The notes under the pieces were generated by a model. The model searched no databases, was not told the origin of the DNA, and saw nothing but the letters and a program-made list of their open reading frames with translations. Below are positions 1 through 7,075 of a DNA stretch of 64,000 nt, one piece after another (the first letter of the stretch is position 1; the number at the start of each line of letters is the position of its first letter). Made by a program: the position numbers and the translations under genes. This DNA comes from Streptomyces flavochromogenes (GTDB lineage Bacteria > Actinomycetota > Actinomycetes > Streptomycetales > Streptomycetaceae): NCBI RefSeq assembly GCF_000717595.1, contig NZ_JNZO01000031.1, positions 1-64,000 of the forward strand, in the 5' to 3' direction.

Positions 1-45
1 GTACTGCAGGGGGGACCCTGTGGGAGAGTAGGACGCCGCCGAACA
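1..45 (+). rRNA. rrf: 5S ribosomal RNA, 3' end (partial)
   Basis: The window opens inside the last third of a 5S rRNA. The segment around 21-44 (GGGAGAGTAGGACGCCGCCG) is the conserved 3' strand of actinobacterial 5S rRNA that closes helix I. The 5' part and the rest of the rRNA operon lie to the left, outside the window. The exact 3' end is placed to within a few bases. A T-run and a strong terminator follow directly, as expected for the last gene of an rrn operon. Confidence 0.88.
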
Positions 46-52
46 ATTTTTA

Positions 53-93
53 GCCTCAACCCCCGGACCATGTCCGGGGGTTGAGGCATTTTT
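53..93 (+). terminator. rRNA operon terminator
   Basis: A perfect 16-bp inverted repeat (53-68 and 72-87) with a CAT loop is followed by ATTTTTG. It lies 8 bases after the 5S end. It is a textbook intrinsic terminator for the rrn operon. Confidence 0.93.
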
Positions 94-99
94 GCGTTC

Positions 100-105
100 T
101 AAGCT
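100..105 (+). promoter_or_regulatory. Candidate -10 box, leaderless promoter of the HAD gene
   Basis: TAAGCT ends 6 bases before the ATG at 112, and there is no Shine-Dalgarno in between. Any -35 element would fall inside the 3' arm of the rrn terminator. The same -10 to ATG spacing recurs before many genes in this window. Confidence 0.45.
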
Positions 106-111
106 GGGTTC

Positions 112-759
112 ATGCGCTACGACCTGGTCATCTTCGACAACGACGGTGTGCTCGTGGACAGTGAGCCGATTTCCAACACGCTGTTGGCCGGCTATCTGAC
201 GGAGCTCGGGCATCCCACCACGTACGAGGAATCCGTACGCGACTACATGGGATCCGCCATGCACCGCATTCACGAACTCGTCGAGGAGCGGAGCGGGCAG
301 CGGTTGCCGGACGGGTTCGACGAGACGTTCCACGCGCGGGTCTTCGCTGCCTTCCAGGCCGAGCTCGAGGCCGTGCCCGGGGCTGGAGAGGTGCTCAAGC
401 AGCTGGCCGAGGCGGAGGTTCCGTACTGTGTGGCCTCCTCGGGGAGTCATGAGCGGATCCGGGTGGGGCACCGGAAGACCGGGCTCGACGCATGGTTCCC
501 GGACGAGCTCGTCTTCAGCGCCGAGGACGTCGGCAGGGGGAAGCCGGCGCCCGATCTCTTTCTCCACGCCGCCTCGCGGATGGGGGTGGCGCCCGAGCGG
601 TGTGTGGTGGTCGAGGACAGCAGGCTCGGGGTGCAGGCGGCCGTGGCGGCCGGGATGGACGTGTACGGGTTCACCGCGATGACGCCCGAGGAGAAGCTCG
701 CCGGCGCCAAGGGGTTCTTCGGGGCCATGGACGAACTGCCGGCGATATTGGGACTGTGA
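112..759 (+). CDS. HAD superfamily phosphatase, subfamily IA (beta-phosphoglucomutase-like)
   Basis: A 215-residue cytoplasmic haloacid dehalogenase-type phosphohydrolase. Motif I is FDNDGV, with the nucleophile Asp9 and acid/base Asp11. Ser110 is in motif II, Lys144 (GRGKPAPD) in motif III and Glu168-Asp169 (VVEDS) in motif IV. The helical cap sits between residues 15 and 85. Length and motif order match the beta-phosphoglucomutase/phosphoglycolate phosphatase branch; the substrate cannot be read from the sequence and is probably a small sugar phosphate. It stands alone directly after an rRNA operon and is probably transcribed from its own leaderless promoter. Start chosen as the first ATG, which also gives motif I its usual position near the N-terminus. 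Confidence 0.9.
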   Translation: MRYDLVIFDNDGVLVDSEPISNTLLAGYLTELGHPTTYEESVRDYMGSAMHRIHELVEERSGQRLPDGFDETFHARVFAAFQAELEAVPGAGEVLKQLAEAEVPYCVASSGSHERIRVGHRKTGLDAWFPDELVFSAEDVGRGKPAPDLFLHAASRMGVAPERCVVVEDSRLGVQAAVAAGMDVYGFTAMTPEEKLAGAKGFFGAMDELPAILGL

Positions 760-788
760 TCCATCTACCCCCGGGTAGGTTCCGGCCC

Positions 789-794
789 TACGCT
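789..794 (+). promoter_or_regulatory. Candidate -10 box of the MFS gene
   Basis: TACGCT lies 8 bases before the ATG at 803, with no Shine-Dalgarno between them. This suggests leaderless or near-leaderless transcription. Confidence 0.4.
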
Positions 795-802
795 GTGCCG
801 CC

Positions 803-2008
803 ATGACGGATGCGCGGTTGCGGCGTGGGCGGGGATCCCTGGCGGTCAGCTTCTTTGTGCAGGGGGTGACCTTCGCCCTGCTCGTGACCCGAATACCGGC
901 GATCCAGGACCGGTACGGGATCTCGGACGCGCTGCTGCCGGCCTTCCTCGCCGCCGTGCCGATCCTGGCCGGTGTCGCGAGTGTGATGACCGAGAAGGTC
1001 GTCGCCCGGGTGGGGCCCGCGGTGGTGCTGCGATGGGCTCAGCCGTTCGTGCTCCTGGCGCTGCTCGCCGTGGGAGTGGGGGACCGGCTGTGGCACGCGG
1101 CCCTGGCCCTGGGGCTCTTCGGGCTCGCGGTCGGTGCGCTCGACGCCTCCATGAACATGCTGGGGGTCAGCCTCCAGCGGGCGTACGGGCGGAGCATCAT
1201 GCTCGGCTTCCACGCCTCGTACAGCCTCGGCGGGATCGCGGGAGCCTCGCTGGCCTGGGTGGGGGCGCACTGGCATCTGTCGCTCTTCGTCTCCTACCTG
1301 CCGGTCGTGGCGGTGCTGCTGCCCCTCGCCTTCGTCGGGAGCCGCTGGTACGTGGCCGGGGGCGACGGGGTCGGCGTCGCGGCGGAGGCGGGGGACGGCA
1401 AGAGGAGCGGAGTCGCCTTCACGCTGCTGCTGCCGCTGTGCCTGGTGATGACCTTCGCGTACATCGGGGACTCGACGGTCTCCAACTGGAGCGCCAAGTA
1501 CCTCCAGGACGTGCTGGGCGGCTCGGAGGAGCTGGCGACCGTGCCGTACAACGCGTACATGGTCACGACGCTCCTCGGGCGGGCCGTGGGGGACTTCGGG
1601 GTGCGGCGGTTCGGGGCGGCGACGGTCGTGCGGGCCGGCGCCGTGCTGGGGGCGCTGGGGTTCGCGGTGGTGGCGGTGTCGCCGGGGGCGTGGATCGGGA
1701 TCTTCGGGTTCACCGTGCTGGGGCTCGGGCTGAGCGTGATCGTGCCGCAGACGTTCGCGGCGGCCGGGCGGTTGTTCCCGGGGGCGAGTGACGCGGCGGT
1801 GGCGCGGCTCAATGTCTTCAACTACGTCGGGTTCCTGATCGGCTCCCCGTTGGTGGGGGCGCTGGGTGACGCGTGGAGCTACCGGGGAGCCATGCTGGTG
1901 CCGATGGTGCTTGTCCTGGTGACGGTGGTGTATGCCACGTCGTTCGGTTCGCGACCGGCCCGATACGGTGGCGGGCATGAGCGGCCGCGCACTGTTGATG
2001 TGGGATGA
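803..2008 (+). CDS. MFS transporter (YbjJ-like)
   Basis: A 401-residue integral membrane protein with about 12 hydrophobic helices, of the usual size for a major facilitator superfamily carrier. The stretch around residues 112-155 (GALDASMNMLGV, then GFHASYSLGGIAG) is typical of the YbjJ branch, whose members are proposed exporters of uncertain substrate. A hydrophilic loop near residues 183-203 divides the two six-helix halves. Its 3' end overlaps the start of the deacetylase gene by 32 bases, so the two may be co-expressed, although the downstream gene also has a -10-like box inside this gene. Function beyond transport is inferred from family only. Confidence 0.88.
   Translation: MTDARLRRGRGSLAVSFFVQGVTFALLVTRIPAIQDRYGISDALLPAFLAAVPILAGVASVMTEKVVARVGPAVVLRWAQPFVLLALLAVGVGDRLWHAALALGLFGLAVGALDASMNMLGVSLQRAYGRSIMLGFHASYSLGGIAGASLAWVGAHWHLSLFVSYLPVVAVLLPLAFVGSRWYVAGGDGVGVAAEAGDGKRSGVAFTLLLPLCLVMTFAYIGDSTVSNWSAKYLQDVLGGSEELATVPYNAYMVTTLLGRAVGDFGVRRFGAATVVRAGAVLGALGFAVVAVSPGAWIGIFGFTVLGLGLSVIVPQTFAAAGRLFPGASDAAVARLNVFNYVGFLIGSPLVGALGDAWSYRGAMLVPMVLVLVTVVYATSFGSRPARYGGGHERPRTVDVG
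1964..1969 (+). promoter_or_regulatory. Candidate -10 box of the acuC-like gene, inside the MFS gene
   Basis: TACGGT ends 7 bases before the ATG at 1977, with no Shine-Dalgarno. If used, it gives a leaderless acuC-like mRNA starting inside the upstream coding region. Confidence 0.4.
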
Positions 2009-3152
2009 AGCTGTCACGCAGTACGACTTCGGGTCCGAGCATCCGATGGATCCGGTACGGCTCGCGCTGACGATGTCGTTGGTGCGGGCGTACGGGCTCG
2101 ACCGGGCCGTGGACGTGGTCGCGGCGAAGCCGGCCGGGGACTCGACGCTGCGTCTCGTCCACCGTGAGGACTATGTGGCGGCGGTGCGGGCGGCGTCGGC
2201 CGACCCGCGGCACGCCGACCAGTCGTACGGGCTCGGTACGGTCGACGATCCGGCGTTCACCGGGATGCACGAGGCGTCGGCGCTGATCGCCGGGCAGTCG
2301 GTGGGCGCGGCGGAGGCGGTGTGGCGCGGGGAGGCCGCGCACGCCGTGAACTTCGCGGGCGGTCTGCATCACGCGATGCCGGGGGCCGCGTCGGGGTTCT
2401 GTATCTACAACGACGCGTCGCTGGCGATCGCGAGGCTGCTCGAGCTGGGCGCGGAGCGGGTCGCGTACGTGGATGTGGACGTCCATCACGGGGACGGGGT
2501 GCAGGCGGCGTTCTGGGAGGATCCCCGGGTGCTGACCGTGTCGCTGCACGAGCATCCCCGGACGCTGTTCCCGCAGACGGGCTGGCCGGAGGAGACCGGG
2601 GCGGCCGGGCCCGGTGAGGGCGGGGCCGTGAACGTGGCGCTGCCGGCCGGGACGGGCGACGCGGGGTGGCTGCGGGCGTTCCACGCGGTGGTGCCGGAGC
2701 TGCTCGCGGACTTCCGGCCGCAGGTTCTCGTCACCCAGCACGGGGCGGACACGCACTTCGAGGATCCGCTGGCCCATCTCGCGGTGTCGCTCGACGCGCA
2801 GCGGGCGGTGCAGGAGTCCTGTCACGAGCTGGCGCACACATACGCCGAGGGTCGCTGGCTGGCCCTGGGCGGGGGCGGATACGCGGTGGTCGACGTCGTA
2901 CCGCGGTCGTGGACGCATCTGGTGGGGATCGCGGCGCATGCCCCGGTGGATCCGGAGTCGGTCATCCCGTCGTCCTGGCGGGACGAGGTGTACGCGCGGA
3001 CCCGGCAGCCGGGGCCCGGGCGGATGACGGACGGGCTGTGGCCGGTGGGCTTCCGGGACTGGTCCGGGGGATACGACCCGGCGGACCGGCTGGACCAGGC
3101 GGTGCTCGCGACCCGGAAGGCGGCATTTCCGCTGCGGGGGATGCTCGCGTAG
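1977..3152 (+). CDS. acuC: Acetoin utilization protein AcuC-type deacetylase (class I/II histone deacetylase fold)
   Basis: A 391-residue zinc-dependent protein deacetylase. The tandem catalytic histidines are His131-His132 (GGLHHAM). Zinc ligands Asp168 and His170 lie in YVDVDVHHGDG, and a further Asp is in the QHGADTH segment. AcuC enzymes deacetylate acetyl-CoA synthetase and other lysine-acetylated proteins. The open frame continues 15 codons upstream (to 1932), but the ATG at 1977 begins the conserved N-terminus (ALLMWDEAVTQYDFG) and sits at leaderless spacing from TACGGT. It overlaps the MFS gene by 32 bases. No acetyltransferase or acsA gene is adjacent. Confidence 0.9.
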   Translation: MSGRALLMWDEAVTQYDFGSEHPMDPVRLALTMSLVRAYGLDRAVDVVAAKPAGDSTLRLVHREDYVAAVRAASADPRHADQSYGLGTVDDPAFTGMHEASALIAGQSVGAAEAVWRGEAAHAVNFAGGLHHAMPGAASGFCIYNDASLAIARLLELGAERVAYVDVDVHHGDGVQAAFWEDPRVLTVSLHEHPRTLFPQTGWPEETGAAGPGEGGAVNVALPAGTGDAGWLRAFHAVVPELLADFRPQVLVTQHGADTHFEDPLAHLAVSLDAQRAVQESCHELAHTYAEGRWLALGGGGYAVVDVVPRSWTHLVGIAAHAPVDPESVIPSSWRDEVYARTRQPGPGRMTDGLWPVGFRDWSGGYDPADRLDQAVLATRKAAFPLRGMLA

Positions 3153-3248
3153 GTATCAGCCGGAACGTTCTGGCGGGCGTTACGCCGACGGTGGGGTGTC
3201 CCGGGGGTTTCGGCTCCGGGGGAGGGGTGTTCCGGCAGCATCGGGAGG

Positions 3249-4064
3249 GTGTTGAGTACCGGGGCGCTGCGGGCGCATCTGTTGGCGGCGGGGTTGGCGG
3301 GAACGGTGGCGACGTCGCGGGAGGAGAGCCTGCGGAGCTATCGGCTCTTCGCGGCGCGGGATCCGCGGGTGCTGCTGGGGCTGGATCCCGCCTGGGGGTG
3401 GGGTGAGGCCGATCTGCTGCGGCTGATGGCCGACAAGTGCGGGGTGTCCGACGATCCGGAGCATCGGTCGGGGCCCGACGTGATCGATCCCGAGCGGACG
3501 CTGAGGGGGCTCGACGCCTTCGCGGCGCGGTTGGGTGCGGCGGCCGCGCGGCGGGTTCCGGTGCTCCTCGGGACGGGCCATCCGCACCGGCTGCTTGGTT
3601 TCTACGTCGCTCTCGCAGACGCCTTGTCGGCGGCGGGATGTCTTGTTCTCACACCGGCGCAGGGGCGATGTGTCGACATAACGACCCGGTTCGGCGTACG
3701 CACGTACCTCCTCGACTACGTACGGGGGGTCGCACTGGTGCGAGAGCCGGGGCCGTCGGGGGGCGGGCGCGAGCCGGGGGCGCACTCCCACTCTCCGCTG
3801 CCGGTTAGGGCGGCTCTGGAGAGTGCGGCCGAGGCAGGCGGGCCGCTGCCGGCGCTCGTCGTCGGCGACCACGGCTGGGTCTGCGGGGCTGGTCAGCTGG
3901 GTATCGAGGCCATCGGTCTCGCCGATACGGATGATCCCGCGCTGTTCGTCGGTGAGGCGGAGGGGCAGGTGTCGGTGGCCGTTCCGCTTGATGACGGCGT
4001 GCGCTCCGACTACTACCGTCCGCTGACGCGCTATGTACTCAATCGAGCGTGTCTGTCACGGTAA
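3249..4064 (+). CDS. Conserved actinobacterial putative phosphatase
   Basis: A 271-residue soluble protein of a family found next to bdtA in streptomycetes and usually labelled phosphatase. I see no textbook catalytic signature. Conserved-looking stretches are GTGHPHRLLGFY around residues 115-127 and VVGDHGWVCGAGQLG near residue 215, which could supply active-site histidines or aspartates. The start is uncertain: GTG at 3249 sits directly against GGGAGG (3243-3248), which is too close for a normal ribosome-binding site, so the TTG at 3252 is possible. It follows acuC after 96 bases and precedes the bdtA-like gene. The enzyme activity is not demonstrated by anything seen here. Confidence 0.72.
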   Translation: MLSTGALRAHLLAAGLAGTVATSREESLRSYRLFAARDPRVLLGLDPAWGWGEADLLRLMADKCGVSDDPEHRSGPDVIDPERTLRGLDAFAARLGAAAARRVPVLLGTGHPHRLLGFYVALADALSAAGCLVLTPAQGRCVDITTRFGVRTYLLDYVRGVALVREPGPSGGGREPGAHSHSPLPVRAALESAAEAGGPLPALVVGDHGWVCGAGQLGIEAIGLADTDDPALFVGEAEGQVSVAVPLDDGVRSDYYRPLTRYVLNRACLSR

Positions 4065-4191
4065 ACGGCAGGTGGTAGCTCCTCTTCCCCACTCGTACCA
4101 CCCGCCCCTAGTCTGGAGCGTGAGCGCTCGGCGACGAAGAGTCACCGGAGGGGAAGCCGGTGGGCGTCGCGGCGGAAGGTACAGGTGGGTC

Positions 4192-4401
4192 ATGGCTGCT
4201 GGCGAACGACCTCTCAACGAGGTCAAGTTTCTGACCGTGGCGGAAGTCGCCTCGGTGATGCGCGTGTCCAAGATGACCGTGTACCGCTTGGTGCACAGCG
4301 GTCATCTGCCGGCGATCCGGGTGGGCAGGTCCTTCCGGGTGCCGGAACAGGCGGTTCACGAGTACCTGCGGGAGTCCTTCGTGGGGGTGGGGACCGCGTA
4401 G
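4192..4401 (+). CDS. bdtA: Excisionase-type helix-turn-helix DNA-binding protein, BdtA-like
   Basis: A 69-residue protein made almost entirely of one MerR/excisionase-type winged helix: a TVAEVASVMRVSKMTVYRLV helix-turn-helix (residues 15-34) followed by the wing GHLPAIRVGRSFRV. Such single-domain proteins bind DNA and act as regulators or architectural factors. The neighbourhood (bS22, epimerase, acyltransferase, rsbN, bldN) matches the Streptomyces coelicolor bdtA (BldD target A) locus, so orthology is likely. Start ATG 4192 follows GGCGGAAGG with about 12 bases of spacing; longer upstream reading has no family support. Confidence 0.87.
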   Translation: MAAGERPLNEVKFLTVAEVASVMRVSKMTVYRLVHSGHLPAIRVGRSFRVPEQAVHEYLRESFVGVGTA

Positions 4402-4447
4402 CGCGAGCGCGGCGACAACGCCGGGAAAGCTCCGTATGTCCCTCGGA

Positions 4448-4477
4448 TTACAAGCGCGGTGCTCGGGACGGTAGGCT
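4448..4477 (+). promoter_or_regulatory. Candidate promoter for the bS22 gene
   Basis: TTACAA (4448-4453) and TAGGCT (4472-4477) are 18 bases apart. They resemble the vegetative HrdB promoter and lie about 90 bases before the start of the ribosomal protein gene. Confidence 0.45.
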
Positions 4478-4517
4478 AGGCCGACGTAGGTCGTGTGGGC
4501 CCAGACGCCCCGCACCG

Positions 4518-4539
4518 ATCCCCGCCGGGAGGCGGGGAT
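4518..4539 (+). promoter_or_regulatory. Perfect hairpin in the bS22 leader
   Basis: ATCCCCGCC, loop GGGA, GGCGGGGAT: a 9-bp perfect stem in the 5' leader, 26 bases before the GTG start. There is no T-run, so it is more likely an RNA structural or regulatory element than a terminator. Confidence 0.5.
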
Positions 4540-4565
4540 GTTCCGAGAAGTGAGCGAGGGTAGTC

Positions 4566-4664
4566 GTGGGCTCTGTTATCAAGAAGCGGCGTAAGCGGAT
4601 GGCCAAGAAGAAGCACCGCAAGCTGCTCAAGCGCACGCGCGTTCAGCGTCGCAACAAGAAGTAA
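4566..4664 (+). CDS. 30S ribosomal protein bS22 (AURKAIP1/COX24 family), 32 residues
   Basis: The GTG at 4566 opens a 32-residue, extremely basic peptide that begins [19 protein letters not shown] and ends VQRRNKK. About half of all residues are Lys or Arg. It is the actinobacterial AURKAIP1/COX24-domain protein now assigned to the small ribosomal subunit as bS22. It is too short for usual ORF cutoffs. GAGGG upstream is a suitable ribosome-binding site. It has its own candidate promoter, a leader hairpin and a strong terminator, so it looks like an independent single-gene unit. Confidence 0.93.
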   Translation: MGSVIKKRRKRMAKKKHRKLLKRTRVQRRNKK

Positions 4665-4699
4665 GGCGACAGCTGCTTCGCAGCGTTCAGTGCGTCAGG

Positions 4700-4741
4700 C
4701 GTGGCCCTTCACCGTTCGCGGTGGAGGGCCACGTTTTATTT
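4700..4741 (+). terminator. Intrinsic terminator after bS22
   Basis: CGTGGCCCTTCACCG (4700-4714), TTCG tetraloop, CGGTGGAGGGCCACG (4719-4733), then TTTTATTT. The 15-bp stem has one G-T wobble. Confidence 0.92.
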
Positions 4742-4802
4742 GCGCGGAAATCTTGAGGCGCTACGGTGGCGACCAACGGAAAACGGACGGAAGGCGCTGA
4801 TC

Positions 4803-5915
4803 TTGGGCAAGGTCGTGCTCGTCACCGGTGCCGCCCGGCATCTCGGGGGCCGCTTCGTGCGGCGGATCCAGCGGGATCCGGAGGTGGACCGGGTGATCGC
4901 GGTGGACGCGGTCGACCCGGCGCACCAGCTCGGCGCCGCAGAGTTCGTACGGGCGGACATCCGCCGGCCGGAGATCGCGAAGGTTCTCGCCGAGCACGAC
5001 GTCGACACGGTGGTCCATCTGGACGTCACCGGTACGACGCTCGGCGGAGGCGGCCGTACGTCGGTCAAGGAGACCAACGTCATCGGCACGATGCAGCTGC
5101 TCGGCGCCTGCCAGAAGTCGCCGCGGATCAGCCGGCTCGTGATCAAGTCCAGTACCAGTGTCTACGGCTCCGCTCCGCGCGACCCGGCCGTCTTCACCGA
5201 GACGACGGCTGCGAAGTCCTTGCCCAGCGGGGGCTTCGCGAAGGACGCCGTCGAGGTCGAGGGGTACGTGCGGGGGTTCGCCCGGCGCCGCCCCGACGTG
5301 GCCGTGTGCGTGCTGCGGTTCGCGAACATCCTCGGGCCCAGGATCGACTCGCCGCTCGCCGAGTACCTCGCGCTGCCGGTGCTGCCGACCGTCCTCGGCT
5401 ACGACCCGCGGCTGCAGTTCGTCCACGAGGACGATGTCATCGATGTGCTGCGTCTGTCGGCGCACGAGCCCCGCAGGGCCACCCTGAACAGCGGCACCTT
5501 CAACATCGCCGGCGACGGGGTTCTCCTGCTCTCGCAGTGCGCGCGGCGGCTCGGACGGCCCACCGTGCCGGTGCTGCTGCCGGCCGTCACCTGGGTGGGG
5601 ACGGCGCTGCGGACCGTAGGGATCACCGACTTCGCTCCCGAGCAGATCCGGCTGCTCACCCACGGCCGGGTCGTGTCGACGCTGCAGACGCGCGAGGTGC
5701 TCGGTTTCTCGCCGCGCTACACCACGGCGGAGACCCTTGCGGACTTCGCGCGGGGCCGGGGGCCGGGGCTGCTGCCGCCGGAGACGCTGGCGGGGGCGGT
5801 GGACCGGATCGCGGGGCGGCTGGGCTCGTCGGCCGCGCGGCCGGGCGACCCCGTGGCCGCCGTACCCCCTGCGCACGAGGTGCGCTCTGTTCACTCTGTT
5901 CACGACGGCGCCTGA
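4803..5915 (+). CDS. NAD-dependent epimerase/dehydratase (extended SDR-like)
   Basis: A 370-residue Rossmann-fold protein. The N-terminal nucleotide-binding motif is LVTGAARHLGG. A DXXD-like acidic segment follows beta-2 (AVDAVDP), and VHLDVTGT and SSTSVYGSA correspond to strands 4 and 5. The usual catalytic YxxxK is not evident at its expected place (FAKDAVEVEGY), so it may be an atypical or non-catalytic member. TTG 4803 is chosen as start: it follows GGACGGAAGG by about 9 bases and begins the family N-terminus GKVVLVTG. The open frame runs back to 4701, into the preceding terminator, which cannot be coding. It is 15 bases before the acyltransferase and probably forms an operon with it; a role in lipid metabolism is an inference from that pairing. 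Confidence 0.88.
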   Translation: MGKVVLVTGAARHLGGRFVRRIQRDPEVDRVIAVDAVDPAHQLGAAEFVRADIRRPEIAKVLAEHDVDTVVHLDVTGTTLGGGGRTSVKETNVIGTMQLLGACQKSPRISRLVIKSSTSVYGSAPRDPAVFTETTAAKSLPSGGFAKDAVEVEGYVRGFARRRPDVAVCVLRFANILGPRIDSPLAEYLALPVLPTVLGYDPRLQFVHEDDVIDVLRLSAHEPRRATLNSGTFNIAGDGVLLLSQCARRLGRPTVPVLLPAVTWVGTALRTVGITDFAPEQIRLLTHGRVVSTLQTREVLGFSPRYTTAETLADFARGRGPGLLPPETLAGAVDRIAGRLGSSAARPGDPVAAVPPAHEVRSVHSVHDGA

Positions 5916-5930
5916 GGAGACCGGACAGCG

Positions 5931-7004
5931 ATGGCGGACGCCAAGGTCATTCCGTTCGACGACGACCGGTCGCGGGCCCGGCGACGGCCCGGCGGCCGCG
6001 CCGACGGCGAGGCGGCGGCCGTACGGGCCCTGCCGGGGCCCCAGCAGGGCCCCCAGGAGCCGGAGGGGAGCCAGGAGGGCCCGGCTCCCGGCGAGGCCGG
6101 GGAGGCCGTCGGTGCCGACACAGGGGGCGTCGGTGAGGCCGCGGCCGGAGCCGGGCCCGTGGCCGGCGGCTGGGAGCGGCGGCTCGCGGGCGGGCTCGCG
6201 TTCCTGCGGCGCCGGATCACCGGCGATTACGAGGTCGACGAGTTCGGCTACGACGAGGAGCTCACCGACCAGGTCCTGATGTCGCTGCTCCGCCCGCTGT
6301 ACGAGAAGTACTTCCGGGTCGAGGTGAAGGGCGTCGAGAACATCCCGGCCGAGGGCGGGGCGCTCATCGTCGCGAACCACTCGGGGACCCTGCCGCTGGA
6401 CGGACTGATGATGCAGGTCGCCGTCCACGACCACCATCCGGCCGGGCGGCATCTGCGGCTGCTCGCCGCCGATCTGGTGTTCGTGCTGCCGGTCGTCAAC
6501 GAGCTGGCCCGCAAGGCGGGGCACACCCTGGCCTGCGCGGAGGACGCGGAGCGGCTGCTGCGCTCCGGCGAGATCGTCGGCGTGATGCCGGAGGGCTTCA
6601 AGGGGATCGGGAAGCCCTTCGGGGAGCGGTACAAGCTCCAGCGGTTCGGGCGGGGCGGCTTCGTGTCGACGGCGCTTAGGGCCGGGGTGCCGATCGTGCC
6701 CTGCTCGATCGTCGGGGCCGAGGAGATATACCCGATGATCGGGAACGCCAAGACGCTGGCGCGGGTGCTCGGCTTCCCGTACTTCCCGCTCACGCCGACC
6801 TTCCCCTGGCTGGGGCCGCTCGGGGCGCTGCCGCTGCCGACGAAGTGGACGATCCAGTTCGGTGAGCCGATCCCGACGGACTCGTACGCGCCGGAGGCGG
6901 CGGAGGACCCGATGCTGATGTTCAACCTGACGGATCAGGTGCGGGAGCAGATCCAGCACACGCTCTACAAGTTGCTGGTGCAGAGGCGGTCGGTCTTCTT
7001 CTGA
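5931..7004 (+). CDS. Lysophospholipid acyltransferase, PlsC family
   Basis: A 357-residue protein. Residues 1-80 are a disordered Gly/Glu/Pro-rich tail and the PlsC-type acyltransferase domain spans roughly 110-330. The catalytic block is NHSGTLPLDG, an HX6D variant of the usual HX4D; the phosphate-binding block is PEGFKGIGKPF instead of FPEGTRS. Both changes are typical of this actinobacterial subfamily. Members transfer acyl groups to lysophosphatidic acid or related acceptors at the membrane. ATG 5931 follows GAGGAG. It is translationally close to the epimerase and ends at a bidirectional terminator facing rsbN. Confidence 0.88.
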   Translation: MADAKVIPFDDDRSRARRRPGGRADGEAAAVRALPGPQQGPQEPEGSQEGPAPGEAGEAVGADTGGVGEAAAGAGPVAGGWERRLAGGLAFLRRRITGDYEVDEFGYDEELTDQVLMSLLRPLYEKYFRVEVKGVENIPAEGGALIVANHSGTLPLDGLMMQVAVHDHHPAGRHLRLLAADLVFVLPVVNELARKAGHTLACAEDAERLLRSGEIVGVMPEGFKGIGKPFGERYKLQRFGRGGFVSTALRAGVPIVPCSIVGAEEIYPMIGNAKTLARVLGFPYFPLTPTFPWLGPLGALPLPTKWTIQFGEPIPTDSYAPEAAEDPMLMFNLTDQVREQIQHTLYKLLVQRRSVFF

Positions 7005-7024
7005 CCACGTGCCGTCCGTTCGGA

Positions 7025-7075
7025 GCAAGGAAGAAGGGGCGCCCCCCGTCCGTGGGGGCGCCCCTCCTTCCTTGC
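7025..7075. terminator. Bidirectional terminator between acyltransferase and rsbN
   Basis: GCAAGGA at 7025 pairs with TCCTTGC ending at 7075, around an inner GGGGCGCCCCC/GGGGGCGCCCC stem. It lies between two converging genes and has A/T-rich flanks on both sides. Confidence 0.85.

Noticed and set aside
1..111. tRNA gene after the 5S rRNA
   Set aside because: No cloverleaf or conserved TTCGA loop; only the terminator is present.
4761..7028. 755-codon open frame on the minus strand across the epimerase and acyltransferase genes
   Set aside because: It is fully antisense to two well-supported genes, Arg/Pro-rich with no domain, and follows from high GC in codon position 3 of the true genes.
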